DNA from: Arthrobacter sp. S39
GTDB lineage: Bacteria; Actinomycetota; Actinomycetes; Actinomycetales; Micrococcaceae
NCBI RefSeq assembly: GCF_004320525.1
Contig: NZ_SIHX01000011.1
Span: 1-64,000, forward strand
Reading direction: 5' to 3'
DNA length: 64,000 bases
Made by a program: the position numbers and the translations under genes. Below, piece after piece: positions 43,097-52,058 of this stretch; the first letter of the stretch is position 1; each line of letters starts with the position of its first letter. Under the pieces are notes generated by a model. That model was given only the letters and a program-made list of their open reading frames with translations. It made no database searches and was not told the origin of the DNA.

Positions 43097-43146
43097 TTGC
43101 TCCGTGGTGGCCCTTATGAAGCTTCATAAGGGCCACTACGGAGCAA
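43097..43146. terminator. 50-bp loopless palindrome between convergent genes
   Basis: The arms 43097-43121 (TTGCTCCGTGGTGGCCCTTA plus TGAAG) and 43122-43146 are complementary at 24 of 25 positions, the exception being a G-U-type pair. It lies exactly between the isomerase and hydrolase stop codons and is likely a two-way terminator or a repeat-derived element. Confidence 0.65.
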
Positions 43147-43156
43147 TGGATGTGCT

Positions 43157-44176
43157 TCAGCCCCCGAGTGGTCTCTCCGCTGGCTCCCTCGTGCGGGCAA
43201 ACTCATCGGCCAGGAACTGCAGGCCGCGCCGGACAACACCCAGCCCTGCTGAATGGTTGAGGTACCCGTGCGCGGCACCCGTTTCCAGCCTGTACTCAAC
43301 GGGGACGCCGGCCGCTCGGAGCCCCTCAACGAACTGTTCGGAAGAGAAGCGAAGGTCGTCGTATTCCGCGGCCACGATGGCCACGGGTGGCAGGCCGGCG
43401 AGGTCGGCGTACCCGGGCATGGCGTAGGAGGAAGCCATGCTGAGCGGGCCTCCGATGTAGTTCTCCACCATGGCGCGGCAGTCGTCGTCGGTAAAGCGGA
43501 GGACGGGCGGCAGCCCCCTCATGTCCGGTGCCTCGAAGGCCTCCGAAGATGGCAGTTCGCCATGCAGTAAGGGGTAGGCGAGCACGAGTTTGGCCGGCAG
43601 CGGCCGCCCCGAGTCCTTGAGGTACAGCGCCGCCCCGACTGCCAGGTTGCCGCCGGCGCTGGCTCCGCCCAGGCACAGGGCCCGCGGGTCAGCCCCGAGC
43701 TCCGCGGCGTGCTCCACGGCCCAGAGCCAGGCTGCCAGGACGTCTTCATGCGGCACCGGGAAATGGACACCCCCGCCGGCGAGCCGGTAGTCCACCGACA
43801 GCACCAGGCCGCCGGTCATGGAGGCCAGTTCCCGTGCCAGCTGGTCCGCTTCCCGCATGTCAAGGTCGCCGTGGGCGAAGCCGCCGCCGTGCATCCACAC
43901 CAGGGCCGGAAGGCCATCATGGTCGGGTTCGCCAACGGAGGCGCCGGCCGCGGAACCGCCGACCGCCGGCCCGCCATAGATGCGGACCGGCACCGGGCCG
44001 TTGGGGCCCGGCGCCTCAACTGTCCGGATCCGGACGGCCGGGGCATGGTATGGGACCAGGCCACCGCAAAATGCTTCGAGCCGGTCCAACCCGGACGGAT
44101 CTGCAAGCAGCTCAGCGATGGAGCCGGCGCCGGAAATGTGATGCACCAGCCCGGCAATCTCCGGGTCGAGGGTCAT
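43157..44176 (-). CDS. HSL-family alpha/beta hydrolase
   Basis: A 339-aa esterase/lipase-like protein: the oxyanion motif VWMHGGGFAHGD, nucleophile elbow LGGASAGGNLA, AEYDDLRFSSEQF for the acid and TGAAHGYLN for the histidine. It lacks a signal peptide. The start overlaps the rhamnosidase stop (ATGA), so it is cotranslated with the GH78 enzyme. It may remove acyl groups from glycosides or cut ester intermediates. Confidence 0.85.
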   Translation of the reverse strand: MTLDPEIAGLVHHISGAGSIAELLADPSGLDRLEAFCGGLVPYHAPAVRIRTVEAPGPNGPVPVRIYGGPAVGGSAAGASVGEPDHDGLPALVWMHGGGFAHGDLDMREADQLARELASMTGGLVLSVDYRLAGGGVHFPVPHEDVLAAWLWAVEHAAELGADPRALCLGGASAGGNLAVGAALYLKDSGRPLPAKLVLAYPLLHGELPSSEAFEAPDMRGLPPVLRFTDDDCRAMVENYIGGPLSMASSYAMPGYADLAGLPPVAIVAAEYDDLRFSSEQFVEGLRAAGVPVEYRLETGAAHGYLNHSAGLGVVRRGLQFLADEFARTREPAERPLGG

Positions 44177-46860
44177 GGCTGTGCCGCGAGCTCAGGAGAA
44201 TTGGGAGCGACATCGGCCAGGGCCGCGCCGGGCAGCGCCACCGCGCAGGCAAACGAATGACTCCCGGAACCTACCTCGTGGGCGGTCCCAGCAGCGTCGG
44301 GCAGCACCACCGTGGCGGTGCAGCCCGCCGGTACCGTCACGTCCAGCGTGAAGTCCTGGCCGGTCCGGTCCCAGCGCACGGCTGCCTCACCGTAGGGGGT
44401 CTCGTGCCGGGCTTCGGCCCAGTCCAGTCCGCCGCCGGGAAGCGGTTTGACCAGCAGCTTTCGGTACCCCGGTTCTGCCGGTGCAAGCCCCGCCAGGCTG
44501 CGGTGCATCCAGTCGGCCACGGCGCCCAGGGCGTAGTGGTTGAACGACGTCATTTCGCCCTCGTTGATGCTGCCGTCCGGAAGCATCGAGTCCCAGCGCT
44601 CCCAAATGGTGGTGGCACCCATTGTCACGGGGTACAGCCAGGACGGGCATTCCGTCTGGAGCAGCAGTCGGTAGGCCGCCGTCGTATAGCCGTAGTCGGT
44701 CAGCGCGTCGCACACCAGCGGCGTGCCGACGAAGCCAGTGGCGATCCTGTAGCCGTCCGCTTCCACCGCGTCGGCGAGACCGGCGGCAGCCGCAGCCCGC
44801 TCCCCGGGTTCGAGCAGGCCGAAGGCCAGCGCGACGGCGTAAGCAGTCTGGGTGGGCGGCTGGAGCTGACCGTCGTCCGAAACATAGCGTTCCCGGAACA
44901 CCGCAGTGGCCCGCTCTGCCAGCTCTGTGAAGCGGCCCGACGGCTCCCCCAGCAGCCCTGCTGCCTTGGCCGCCACTTCCGAGGAGTACGCGAGGTAGGC
45001 CTGTGCCACGAGCTGCCAAGGCGTTCGTGCCTCACCCGGCTCCTCCGGCGGGGCCGCCGGATCGAGCCAGTCACCGAACTGGAAGCCGTGTTCAAACCGC
45101 AGCTCGGGGCCGGCCGCTTCGGCCGCCGCCTCAAGCCAGGCTGACATTCCCGGCAGCTGCCGGCGCAGGAACTCCAGGTCGCCAGCGCGCTGGTACAGCA
45201 CCCAGGGGACCAGCACGGCCGCGTCTCCCCACGCGGCCATCACCGGGCGGACAGGGAACGGCGGCTTGTCGAACGTCACTTCAGGGACCACCAGCGGCGG
45301 GGGCCCGTCAGTTCCCTGCTCCGCAGCCATGTCTTTCAGCCATGAGGCGGAGAACCCCGGAATCCGGTAGAGGAAGGACGCCGTGGCCGCGAAGATCTGG
45401 AAGTCGCCGGTCCAGCCAAGGCGTTCGTTGCGCTGCGGACAGTCCGTGGGAACGTCGACGAAGTTGCCGCGCATGCCCCACACCACGTTGGAATGCAGCT
45501 GGTTCAGCATCGAATCAGAGCACGCAAACGTGCCGGTTCGCACCAGGTCTGAATGGATGACGACGGCGGTGAAGGCCGCGGGATCGATCTCGCCGGGCCA
45601 GCCGGCCACCTCCACATAGCGGAAGCCGTGGATAGTGAAGTCCGGTTCCCAGGTCTCGCCGCCTGCGGCACCTTTGAGGGTGTAAACCTCGGTCTGCTTG
45701 GCTACGCGCAGCGGCCTGACACCCAGTTCCCCATGTTCAAGGACCTCGGCGTGCCGCAGGGTCACCTCCGTGCCGGCGGCTCCACGCACAGTGATCCGTA
45801 CCCGTCCCACCAGGTTCTGCCCAAAGTCCAGGATGGTCTTTCCTGAGGGTGACTTCAGCACGGCGCTCACGGCCAGCTCTTCGGTGGCGCGGACTGGCGG
45901 CCCGTCCGGAGCCACCAGCACCGCCGCATCAAAATTCTTCAGCGCAACGGCGTGGAGCAAAGCATCGTCGCGGCCGGCCCAACCGCTATCCTCCAGTCGG
46001 GCGTCGTACGTTTCGCCGTTGTAAAGGTCAGACCCGAGCACCGGGCTCCTGCCCGCCAGCCACGAGCTGTCGGTTCCGATGACCGTGACATTGCCGCGGG
46101 CGTCGAGGATTTCCAGTTGGGCGATCGCTGCGGTGCGGTCACCATAGGTGTTGCGTTTCTCCTGGAATCCGAGGTTTCCACGCCACCAACCGTCGGCCAG
46201 CTCGAGTCCGATGATGTTGGCGCCGGGCTGCAGGTAGTCGGTGACATCGTAGGTCTGGTAGCGCAGCCGGTGGTGGTAGCTGGTCCAGCCTGGGGCCAGG
46301 ACGTCGCGGCCTACGCGGCGGCCGTTGATCGAGGCGACATAAACGCCGTGGGCGCTGGAGTACAGACGGGCCGAGGCCACGGAGCCTTTCAGCTCAAAAG
46401 TCCTGCTCAGCCGGAAGGCTGGTTCAGTGTCTTCGCTCGCTTCGTCCCAGGCCGGTTGGATCATTGCGGCCCGCCAGTCCGCCCGGTTGAGGAGCCCGGC
46501 TTCGACGTAGGTCATGGGGCTCCACTCGGAGGGTCCGTCGTCGCCCGTTCCCCAGACGCGGACGCGGGCCGCGACGCGCTGCCGGCTGGCCAGCGCCGGT
46601 GCGGGCCACGGTTGCAGGAGCTGCTCGGCGGATTCGGTCCGGCCGTAGCTGACCAGCTGCGCAACATCCGTGCCGAGCTCGAGTTCATAGGCGGACTGGA
46701 CCCAGCCAGGGGTTGCGGTCCGGACCTGCCAGGAAAGCCGCGGCTGGTCTTCGCCGATGCCGAACGGCTCTTCGTGGTGCTCGAAGCGGAGGGCGGAGGG
46801 GGTGGTGGTCACCGGGCGGGCGGCGTCCTGGAACGGGAAACGAAGGGTGTCAGGAGTCAA
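44173..46860 (-). CDS. GH78 alpha-L-rhamnosidase (first copy)
   Basis: An 895-aa protein without signal peptide. Order of domains: N-terminal fibronectin-like region (PRLSWQVRTATPGW), the carbohydrate-binding beta-sandwich (ARLYSSAHGVYVASINGRRVG), then the (alpha/alpha)6 barrel with DVPTDCPQRNERLGWTGDFQIF carrying the catalytic glutamate region, and a C-terminal beta domain. The start is TTG 46860 without a good ribosome site; GTG 46812 is possible. It removes terminal alpha-L-rhamnose, probably in the cytoplasm. An IclR-type motif lies 82 bp upstream. It shares only family-level features with the second copy at 48339-51041. Confidence 0.9.
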   Translation of the reverse strand: MTPDTLRFPFQDAARPVTTTPSALRFEHHEEPFGIGEDQPRLSWQVRTATPGWVQSAYELELGTDVAQLVSYGRTESAEQLLQPWPAPALASRQRVAARVRVWGTGDDGPSEWSPMTYVEAGLLNRADWRAAMIQPAWDEASEDTEPAFRLSRTFELKGSVASARLYSSAHGVYVASINGRRVGRDVLAPGWTSYHHRLRYQTYDVTDYLQPGANIIGLELADGWWRGNLGFQEKRNTYGDRTAAIAQLEILDARGNVTVIGTDSSWLAGRSPVLGSDLYNGETYDARLEDSGWAGRDDALLHAVALKNFDAAVLVAPDGPPVRATEELAVSAVLKSPSGKTILDFGQNLVGRVRITVRGAAGTEVTLRHAEVLEHGELGVRPLRVAKQTEVYTLKGAAGGETWEPDFTIHGFRYVEVAGWPGEIDPAAFTAVVIHSDLVRTGTFACSDSMLNQLHSNVVWGMRGNFVDVPTDCPQRNERLGWTGDFQIFAATASFLYRIPGFSASWLKDMAAEQGTDGPPPLVVPEVTFDKPPFPVRPVMAAWGDAAVLVPWVLYQRAGDLEFLRRQLPGMSAWLEAAAEAAGPELRFEHGFQFGDWLDPAAPPEEPGEARTPWQLVAQAYLAYSSEVAAKAAGLLGEPSGRFTELAERATAVFRERYVSDDGQLQPPTQTAYAVALAFGLLEPGERAAAAAGLADAVEADGYRIATGFVGTPLVCDALTDYGYTTAAYRLLLQTECPSWLYPVTMGATTIWERWDSMLPDGSINEGEMTSFNHYALGAVADWMHRSLAGLAPAEPGYRKLLVKPLPGGGLDWAEARHETPYGEAAVRWDRTGQDFTLDVTVPAGCTATVVLPDAAGTAHEVGSGSHSFACAVALPGAALADVAPNSPELAAQP

Positions 46861-46941
46861 CGTCGGCTCAATTCGCTAAGAAGGGGAAGTTTTAGGGCTA
46901 CCCCCAGCGTCCCGGGAACGGCCTGGGGCCCGCTAGCGAAG

Positions 46942-46956
46942 TTTCATTGACTGGAA
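46942..46956. promoter_or_regulatory. IclR-type motif, site 3 (before the first rhamnosidase)
   Basis: TTTCATTGACTGGAA fits TTTCAWTGRNYGRAA. It is in the short gap between the VOC gene stop and the rhamnosidase start, so it can serve only the latter. Confidence 0.6.
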
Positions 46957-46985
46957 ACCAGGGTCGGTCGACCCTTCCAAAACGC

Positions 46986-47345
46986 CTAGCTCAGGCAGAG
47001 GCAGAACGGGTGGCCGGCCGGGTCGAGGAAGACACGGAAGGTTGTGCCGGGCTGCGTTTCCGCTTTGGTGGCGCCCAGCCTGATCGCCTCCTGTTCGCCG
47101 TCGTCCAGGTCCGCCACGACGAGGTCCAGGTGCATCTGCTGCGGCCGGGACTGGCCTGGCCACTCGGGCGCCTGGTAGCCCTCCACCTGCTGGAACGAAA
47201 TGCAGTTGCTGCCGTCGTCGGGCCGGATCTCGACCCAGTCACCCTCATCCTTTACGTTCCAGCCGAGCAGGGCAGCGTAAAACGCCGCAAGGGCCCCGGC
47301 GTCGAGGCAGTCGATGACCAGGTTTGGGAAGCGTGCGATAGCCAT
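46986..47345 (-). CDS. VOC/glyoxalase-superfamily protein
   Basis: A 119-aa protein with the paired beta-alpha-beta-beta-beta pattern: VIDCLDAGALAAFYAALLGWNV and MHLDLVVADLDDGEQEAIRLGATKA, ending FRVFLDPAGHPFCLCLS. Members include glyoxalases and ring-cleaving dioxygenases, but this short form is usually of unknown function. It is the last gene after a hydrolase and a rhamnosidase on the same strand. Confidence 0.78.
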   Translation of the reverse strand: MAIARFPNLVIDCLDAGALAAFYAALLGWNVKDEGDWVEIRPDDGSNCISFQQVEGYQAPEWPGQSRPQQMHLDLVVADLDDGEQEAIRLGATKAETQPGTTFRVFLDPAGHPFCLCLS

Positions 47346-47379
47346 ACGGGCATGCTACCGCCGGGTAACGGGTCTGTGG

Positions 47380-48342
47380 CTAGAGCTCGCGGGCGAAGTA
47401 GTCCACGGCCGTGCGGAGGATTCCGTCCACGCGGTCCTCGGCGAAGAAGAAACAGTGGTCACCGCCCTCGATGGCGATCAGCTCGTTGCGGACACCGGCT
47501 TCCGTGAGCGCACCGGCCAGCAGCTCGCTCTGGGACAGCGGGACCAGGCCGTCGCTGTCGCCGTGGATCAGCAGGAACGGGGCTGACCCGGCGGTGACAT
47601 AGCCCAACGGGCTGGCTGCCGCGAGCAGGGCGGGATCGGCGCTGCCACCCACCAGCATGGGACCCGGTTCCGTGGACATGCCCGGCGGGACAGCAGCCAT
47701 CAGCGCGCCGGACATCAGGCCGGCCGGCGTGTCCATGGGCGGCATGTCCGGCAGCGAGGACACCCCGTAGAAATCGACGACGGCGCTCACGCTGCTCGAG
47801 TGCCCCTGCACGCCAAGGCCGCCCTCGAGGTCCGCGCGGGTCCCCGTGAGACCCAGCAGTGCGGCCAGGTGCCCGCCGGCGGATTCGCCCCAGGCGCCGA
47901 TGCGTTCCGGATCAATGCCCAGGAGGCCGGCGTGCTCCCGCAGGTAGCGGACCGCGGCTTTGATGTCATGCAGCTGGGCCGGGAACGGCGCCTCGAGTGC
48001 GTGCCGGTAGTCCACGGTGGCGCACGCGATTCCGGCCTCGTTCAGGAGCCGGAACACCGAATCGGGGGCGAACGTTGGCGGGAGTTCGCGGCGGTCCCCG
48101 AGCTGGAAGGCGCCGCCGTGGATCCACACCACCAGCGGCACCGGTCCTGCCGACGCGCGCGGCAGCCAGATGTCCATGGCCAGCCGGCGGAATCCGACGG
48201 CGATCGCGTAGCTGACTTCGCGGTGCACCAGGGAGTGTTCGGAGACTTCCTCGGGTGCGCCCAGGCGCCCGAATGCCGGGAAGGGAGGGGGTGCGGGCAT
48301 CATTCGCGGGGCCTCAGTGGCGGCAACGGTTTCGGGGGTCAT
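47380..48342 (-). CDS. Alpha/beta hydrolase (BD-FAE/HSL type)
   Basis: A 320-aa protein: VVWIHGGAFQLGDRRE oxyanion motif, WGESAGGHLAALLG nucleophile elbow, HGDSDGLVPLSQSE for the acid and GGDHCFF for the histidine. No signal peptide. Its ATG overlaps the stop of the second rhamnosidase (ATGA). The repeated pairing of a rhamnosidase with a hydrolase (also at 43157-46860) suggests acylated rhamnosides or an ester intermediate as substrate. Confidence 0.85.
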   Translation of the reverse strand: MTPETVAATEAPRMMPAPPPFPAFGRLGAPEEVSEHSLVHREVSYAIAVGFRRLAMDIWLPRASAGPVPLVVWIHGGAFQLGDRRELPPTFAPDSVFRLLNEAGIACATVDYRHALEAPFPAQLHDIKAAVRYLREHAGLLGIDPERIGAWGESAGGHLAALLGLTGTRADLEGGLGVQGHSSSVSAVVDFYGVSSLPDMPPMDTPAGLMSGALMAAVPPGMSTEPGPMLVGGSADPALLAAASPLGYVTAGSAPFLLIHGDSDGLVPLSQSELLAGALTEAGVRNELIAIEGGDHCFFFAEDRVDGILRTAVDYFAREL

Positions 48343-51041
48343 GGTGCGCTCCTTGCAAGGTCGTTAATGGTTTCTGTGCCGGCCGCAGGGGCGGCGGCGA
48401 TAAAGGAATGGGTTCCAGGTCCGACGACGGCGGCCGGCCCGCCGGGCAGCCGAAGTTCCGCGGTGGTGCCGGACGGTACGGTCGCCGTCAGCGCCAGCAC
48501 GCCGTCGTCGATCTTCCAGTTGATGTCGATGAGGCCCTGCGGGCCTAGGTGCGAGGTGCCGGCGGATGCCAGCCCGGCGCCGGGCCGGGGTTCGATGATG
48601 ATGTGCTCCCAGCCGGCGCTGCCGGGTGCCTGGCGGAGCCCGGCCGTGTAGCGGTGCAGGAAGGAGGCCACGGCACCCTTGCTGTAGTGGTTGAGCGACT
48701 GGCGCACCGATCCGTCCGCGCCGATGCCGTCCCAGGCTTCCCACATGGTGGTGGCTCCGCGGTCCACCATCACCAGCCAGGAGGGCTCGGAGTCCTGCAT
48801 CAGCAGCTCATAGGCGAGGTCGAGGCGGCCGTTGTCGGCGAGCGCCGGCAGCAGGTAGGGGGTGGCAAGGAAGCCGGTGCCCAGATGGGTGCCCGCGTCC
48901 CTGACCAGACCGGCGAGTTGTCGGGTGACGGCGACGCGGGCAGTGTCCGGCACGAGGTCGAAGGCCAGCGCGCGGACGCAGTTGGCCTGCGTGCCGCCGT
49001 CGATCGTTTTGTCCGATACCGTCCCGTCCGCCTGCAGGTATTCCTGCTGCCAGGCGAGGTGGACGTTCTCGGAGAGCTCCGCCAGTTCGCGGGCCTCTTC
49101 GTTCCGGCCGAGGACGGCTGCGGCCTGGGCCATGATGGCCGACGTGTGCCGGTAGAAGGCGGTGGCCACAATGCCGTTGTCGGCGGAGCGGGAGGCGAAC
49201 AGGTCAGGCGCCGGTCCGCCGGGTTCCATCCATTCGCCGAAGTGGAAGCCGGTGTCCCAGAGGTACTGCTCGTGCGGGGCCGGTATGGCCTCCGCGGCAG
49301 CCCTTGCCGGGTGCCGGTTGCCTTCCGCTGTGCTGCGGATGAAGCCGAGCCACCGGTTCATCGCGTCCCAGTTCTCGGCCAGGATGCCGGCTTCGCCGGT
49401 GGCGAGGTAGATCTCCCAGGGAACCATGGCGATCGCGTCCCCCCAGCCGGAGGACCCGTTGGTGAAGGCCATGAAGTCAGCCCCGATGACTTCCGGGCCG
49501 GGTGACGGGGAAATGTTAGCTACCACGCCGTTGTCCCATTGGTCGGCGCGGACGTCGTTGAGCCATTTCCGGGTGAAGCCGGCCACGTCGAAGAGGTAGG
49601 CGGCGGTGGGGACAAACAGCTGCCAGTCGCCGGTCCAGCCGGCCTTTTCGCGCTGCGGGCAGTCGGTGGGGACTTCGCAGGCGTTGTCCCGGAAGCTCCA
49701 CTCCACGATGTCGTGGAGCTTGTTGAGCCTCTCATCGCTGCAGCTGAAAGTGCCGAGGCGTTCCAGGTCGGTCTGGACCATGCATCCCACGATGTCCGCT
49801 GGCAGGAGGTCCTCGGCCAGGCCGCGGACGGAAACGTACTGGAAGCCGTGGGCGGTGTGGCGCGGCTCGAAGACCTGGCCGGGCGCACCGGCGGAGATTA
49901 CCGAGTCCACCTGCCCGGCACCGAGGAACTTGCCGGGGTTCTTGAAGTCAATGGGGCGGAGGTGGTCCTGGGTGACCTCGCCGCCGTCGTCCAGGGCCTC
50001 GCCATAGACCAGGGTGACCTCCGTCCCGGCTGCGCCCAGCCGGTGGAGCCGGGCCCAGCCGTTGATGTTCTGGCCCAGGTCCACCACCTGGTTGCCGCTG
50101 CCAAGGCGGGTGATGGAGACGGGTACGAGTTCCTCCACGATCCGGGTGGGCGGCGCCACCGGGCCGGTGAGGGTGGTGAAGCTGCCGTCCCGCAGGACGG
50201 CGGGCCGGGCGTCCTGGCTCCCGGGAACAGCCGCGGCCCGGAAGTCAACCCGCTGGCCTTCCATCAGGTCCGCGGCGAGGATCTCCGTTGCGCCGGCCAG
50301 CCACGACCCGTCGGTGCCGATGACCGTCCGGACTCCCCCGGACTCAATTTCCAGCTGCGCCAGGAAGGCCGTCTGCTTTCCGTACATGTCGGCGTCGCGC
50401 GTGAATCCGAATGAACCCCTGAACCAGCCGTCCGTGAGGACCGCCCGCACGGTGTTGGCGCCGGCGCGGAGCAACGGCGTGACATCGAAGGCCTGGACCT
50501 GCAGTGTGGTGTGGTAGCTCGTGGAGCCGGGGGTGAGCTGCTGGTCCCCCACCCGCCGGCCGTTGATGAACAGCTCGTAGATGCCGTGCGCGGTGGCGTA
50601 GGCACGGGCAAAATCCGGTGCGGCGTCCAGGGTGAAATCTCGGTGCAGGGCATACCCTGGGCGCTCCCCAGGCGCCGGGACCACCGGCTCGTCAGGGCCG
50701 ATCCACCGGGCGCTCCAGTCGCCGGGGTGCAGGAGGCCCAGCTCAACGGGCATGGGTTCGGCCCAGCCGGAGGCGGTCTCGGTGCCGTCCGGGGCCAGGT
50801 TCCACGTGCGCACGGTCCAGTCGAACCGGTCCCTGGACCCCAGCGCGGGGCCGCCGTACGGCACGGAGACGTGCGTAGCACTGTCCACCCGGCCGGTGTC
50901 CCAGCCGTTGCTGGCGGTCAGCCGGTAGGCGGCTTGCCTGACCGTGCCCTGCGGCGGCGTCCAGCTGAACCGCGGCGTGGTGCCGGTGATGCCGAAGGCC
51001 TGGCTGAGGTTTTCGGTGCGGAGGCGGGTGGGGCGGGTCAT
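48339..51041 (-). CDS. GH78 alpha-L-rhamnosidase (second copy)
   Basis: A 900-aa protein without signal peptide, with the same domain order as the first copy. FARAYATAHGIYELFINGRRVGDQQLTPGSTSYH is the carbohydrate-binding sandwich, CEVPTDCPQREKAGWTGDWQLF holds the catalytic glutamate, and WLVMVDRGATTMWEAWDG is the conserved aromatic segment of the barrel. It follows the ABC ATPase by 9 bp, so it is within the importer operon. This couples glycoside uptake to removal of rhamnose. Confidence 0.9.
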   Translation of the reverse strand: MTRPTRLRTENLSQAFGITGTTPRFSWTPPQGTVRQAAYRLTASNGWDTGRVDSATHVSVPYGGPALGSRDRFDWTVRTWNLAPDGTETASGWAEPMPVELGLLHPGDWSARWIGPDEPVVPAPGERPGYALHRDFTLDAAPDFARAYATAHGIYELFINGRRVGDQQLTPGSTSYHTTLQVQAFDVTPLLRAGANTVRAVLTDGWFRGSFGFTRDADMYGKQTAFLAQLEIESGGVRTVIGTDGSWLAGATEILAADLMEGQRVDFRAAAVPGSQDARPAVLRDGSFTTLTGPVAPPTRIVEELVPVSITRLGSGNQVVDLGQNINGWARLHRLGAAGTEVTLVYGEALDDGGEVTQDHLRPIDFKNPGKFLGAGQVDSVISAGAPGQVFEPRHTAHGFQYVSVRGLAEDLLPADIVGCMVQTDLERLGTFSCSDERLNKLHDIVEWSFRDNACEVPTDCPQREKAGWTGDWQLFVPTAAYLFDVAGFTRKWLNDVRADQWDNGVVANISPSPGPEVIGADFMAFTNGSSGWGDAIAMVPWEIYLATGEAGILAENWDAMNRWLGFIRSTAEGNRHPARAAAEAIPAPHEQYLWDTGFHFGEWMEPGGPAPDLFASRSADNGIVATAFYRHTSAIMAQAAAVLGRNEEARELAELSENVHLAWQQEYLQADGTVSDKTIDGGTQANCVRALAFDLVPDTARVAVTRQLAGLVRDAGTHLGTGFLATPYLLPALADNGRLDLAYELLMQDSEPSWLVMVDRGATTMWEAWDGIGADGSVRQSLNHYSKGAVASFLHRYTAGLRQAPGSAGWEHIIIEPRPGAGLASAGTSHLGPQGLIDINWKIDDGVLALTATVPSGTTAELRLPGGPAAVVGPGTHSFIAAAPAAGTETINDLARSAP

Positions 51042-51050
51042 GGGTTCCGT

Positions 51051-52058
51051 TCAGGCATAGTGGCAGGCGACGTCGGACTCGCCCACCGTGCGCAGCGCGG
51101 GCCGTTCGGCGGCGCAGAGCTCGGTGGCCAGCGGGCAGCGCTGCCGGAACGGGCACCCGCCGGGTGTCGCGGAAACGGATGACGCGGTCCGCACACCCAT
51201 GGATTCGCGCAGGGTACGCCGTTCGGCCTGTTCCGCCGGGCGGGGCACGGGAGAGGCCGCCACAAGGGCCTGCGTGAACGGGTGCTTGGGGTTCTCAGTC
51301 ACTGCCGCGGCGGGTCCGCTTTCCATGACTTGGCCGCGATAGAGCACCACCACACGCTGGGCCAGGAACTGCACCACGGAGATGTCGTGTGCGATGAACA
51401 GGTAGCTCAGGCCGCGCTCGTCCCGGAGGTCGGCCAGGAGGTTGAGCACCTGGGCCTGGGTGGAGAGGTCCAGTGCGCTGACCGCTTCGTCGCAGACCAC
51501 CAGTTTGGGCTCGCAGATCAGGGCACGGGCCACGGCGATCCGCTGGCGCTGGCCGCCGGAGAACTGGCTGGGGTAGCGGTCCACGGCTTCGCGGGGCAGG
51601 CCCACGCGTTCCAGCATGGCTTCGGCCTTCGCCCGCGCGTCGCCGGCTGAGACGCCGCGGAGGCGCAGCGGTTCGGCCAGTGAGGCGCCTACGGTGTTGC
51701 GCGGGTTGAGCGAGGAGTTGGGGTCCTGGAACACGGCCCGCAGTTCACCGCCCAGGGACCGGCGTTCGGCCGTCCCTGCGTGGGTGATCTCCTTGCCCTG
51801 GTAGCTGATGGTCCCGCCCGCGGTTTTTTGCAGGCCCAGGATCGCTTTGCCGATGGTGGACTTTCCGGATCCAGACTCCCCCACCAGGCCCACGGTCTCG
51901 CCGGGCCGGATGGAGAAGCTGACGCCGTCCACGGCGGCAGGGGCAGCGGCAGCCTTGCGGCCGCGGCCGTAGCGGACCACAAGGTCCTTCACTTCGAGCA
52001 TGGGGCCGTCCAGGACGGCGTTGGATGATTCCTGCCGGGAGGGGGTTGCGATGCTCAT
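51051..52058 (-). CDS. Peptide/oligosaccharide-type ABC ATPase (DppF/OppF-like)
   Basis: A 335-aa ATPase: Walker A GESGSGKST, signature FSGGQRQRIAVARAL, Walker B LVVCDEAVSALDLSTQ and H-loop FIAHDISVV. The C-terminal cysteine-containing oligopeptide region (GGCPFRQRCPLATELCAAERP) is typical of Dpp/Opp ATPases. Its start overlaps the fusion-gene stop (ATGA). Confidence 0.88.
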   Translation of the reverse strand: MSIATPSRQESSNAVLDGPMLEVKDLVVRYGRGRKAAAAPAAVDGVSFSIRPGETVGLVGESGSGKSTIGKAILGLQKTAGGTISYQGKEITHAGTAERRSLGGELRAVFQDPNSSLNPRNTVGASLAEPLRLRGVSAGDARAKAEAMLERVGLPREAVDRYPSQFSGGQRQRIAVARALICEPKLVVCDEAVSALDLSTQAQVLNLLADLRDERGLSYLFIAHDISVVQFLAQRVVVLYRGQVMESGPAAAVTENPKHPFTQALVAASPVPRPAEQAERRTLRESMGVRTASSVSATPGGCPFRQRCPLATELCAAERPALRTVGESDVACHYA

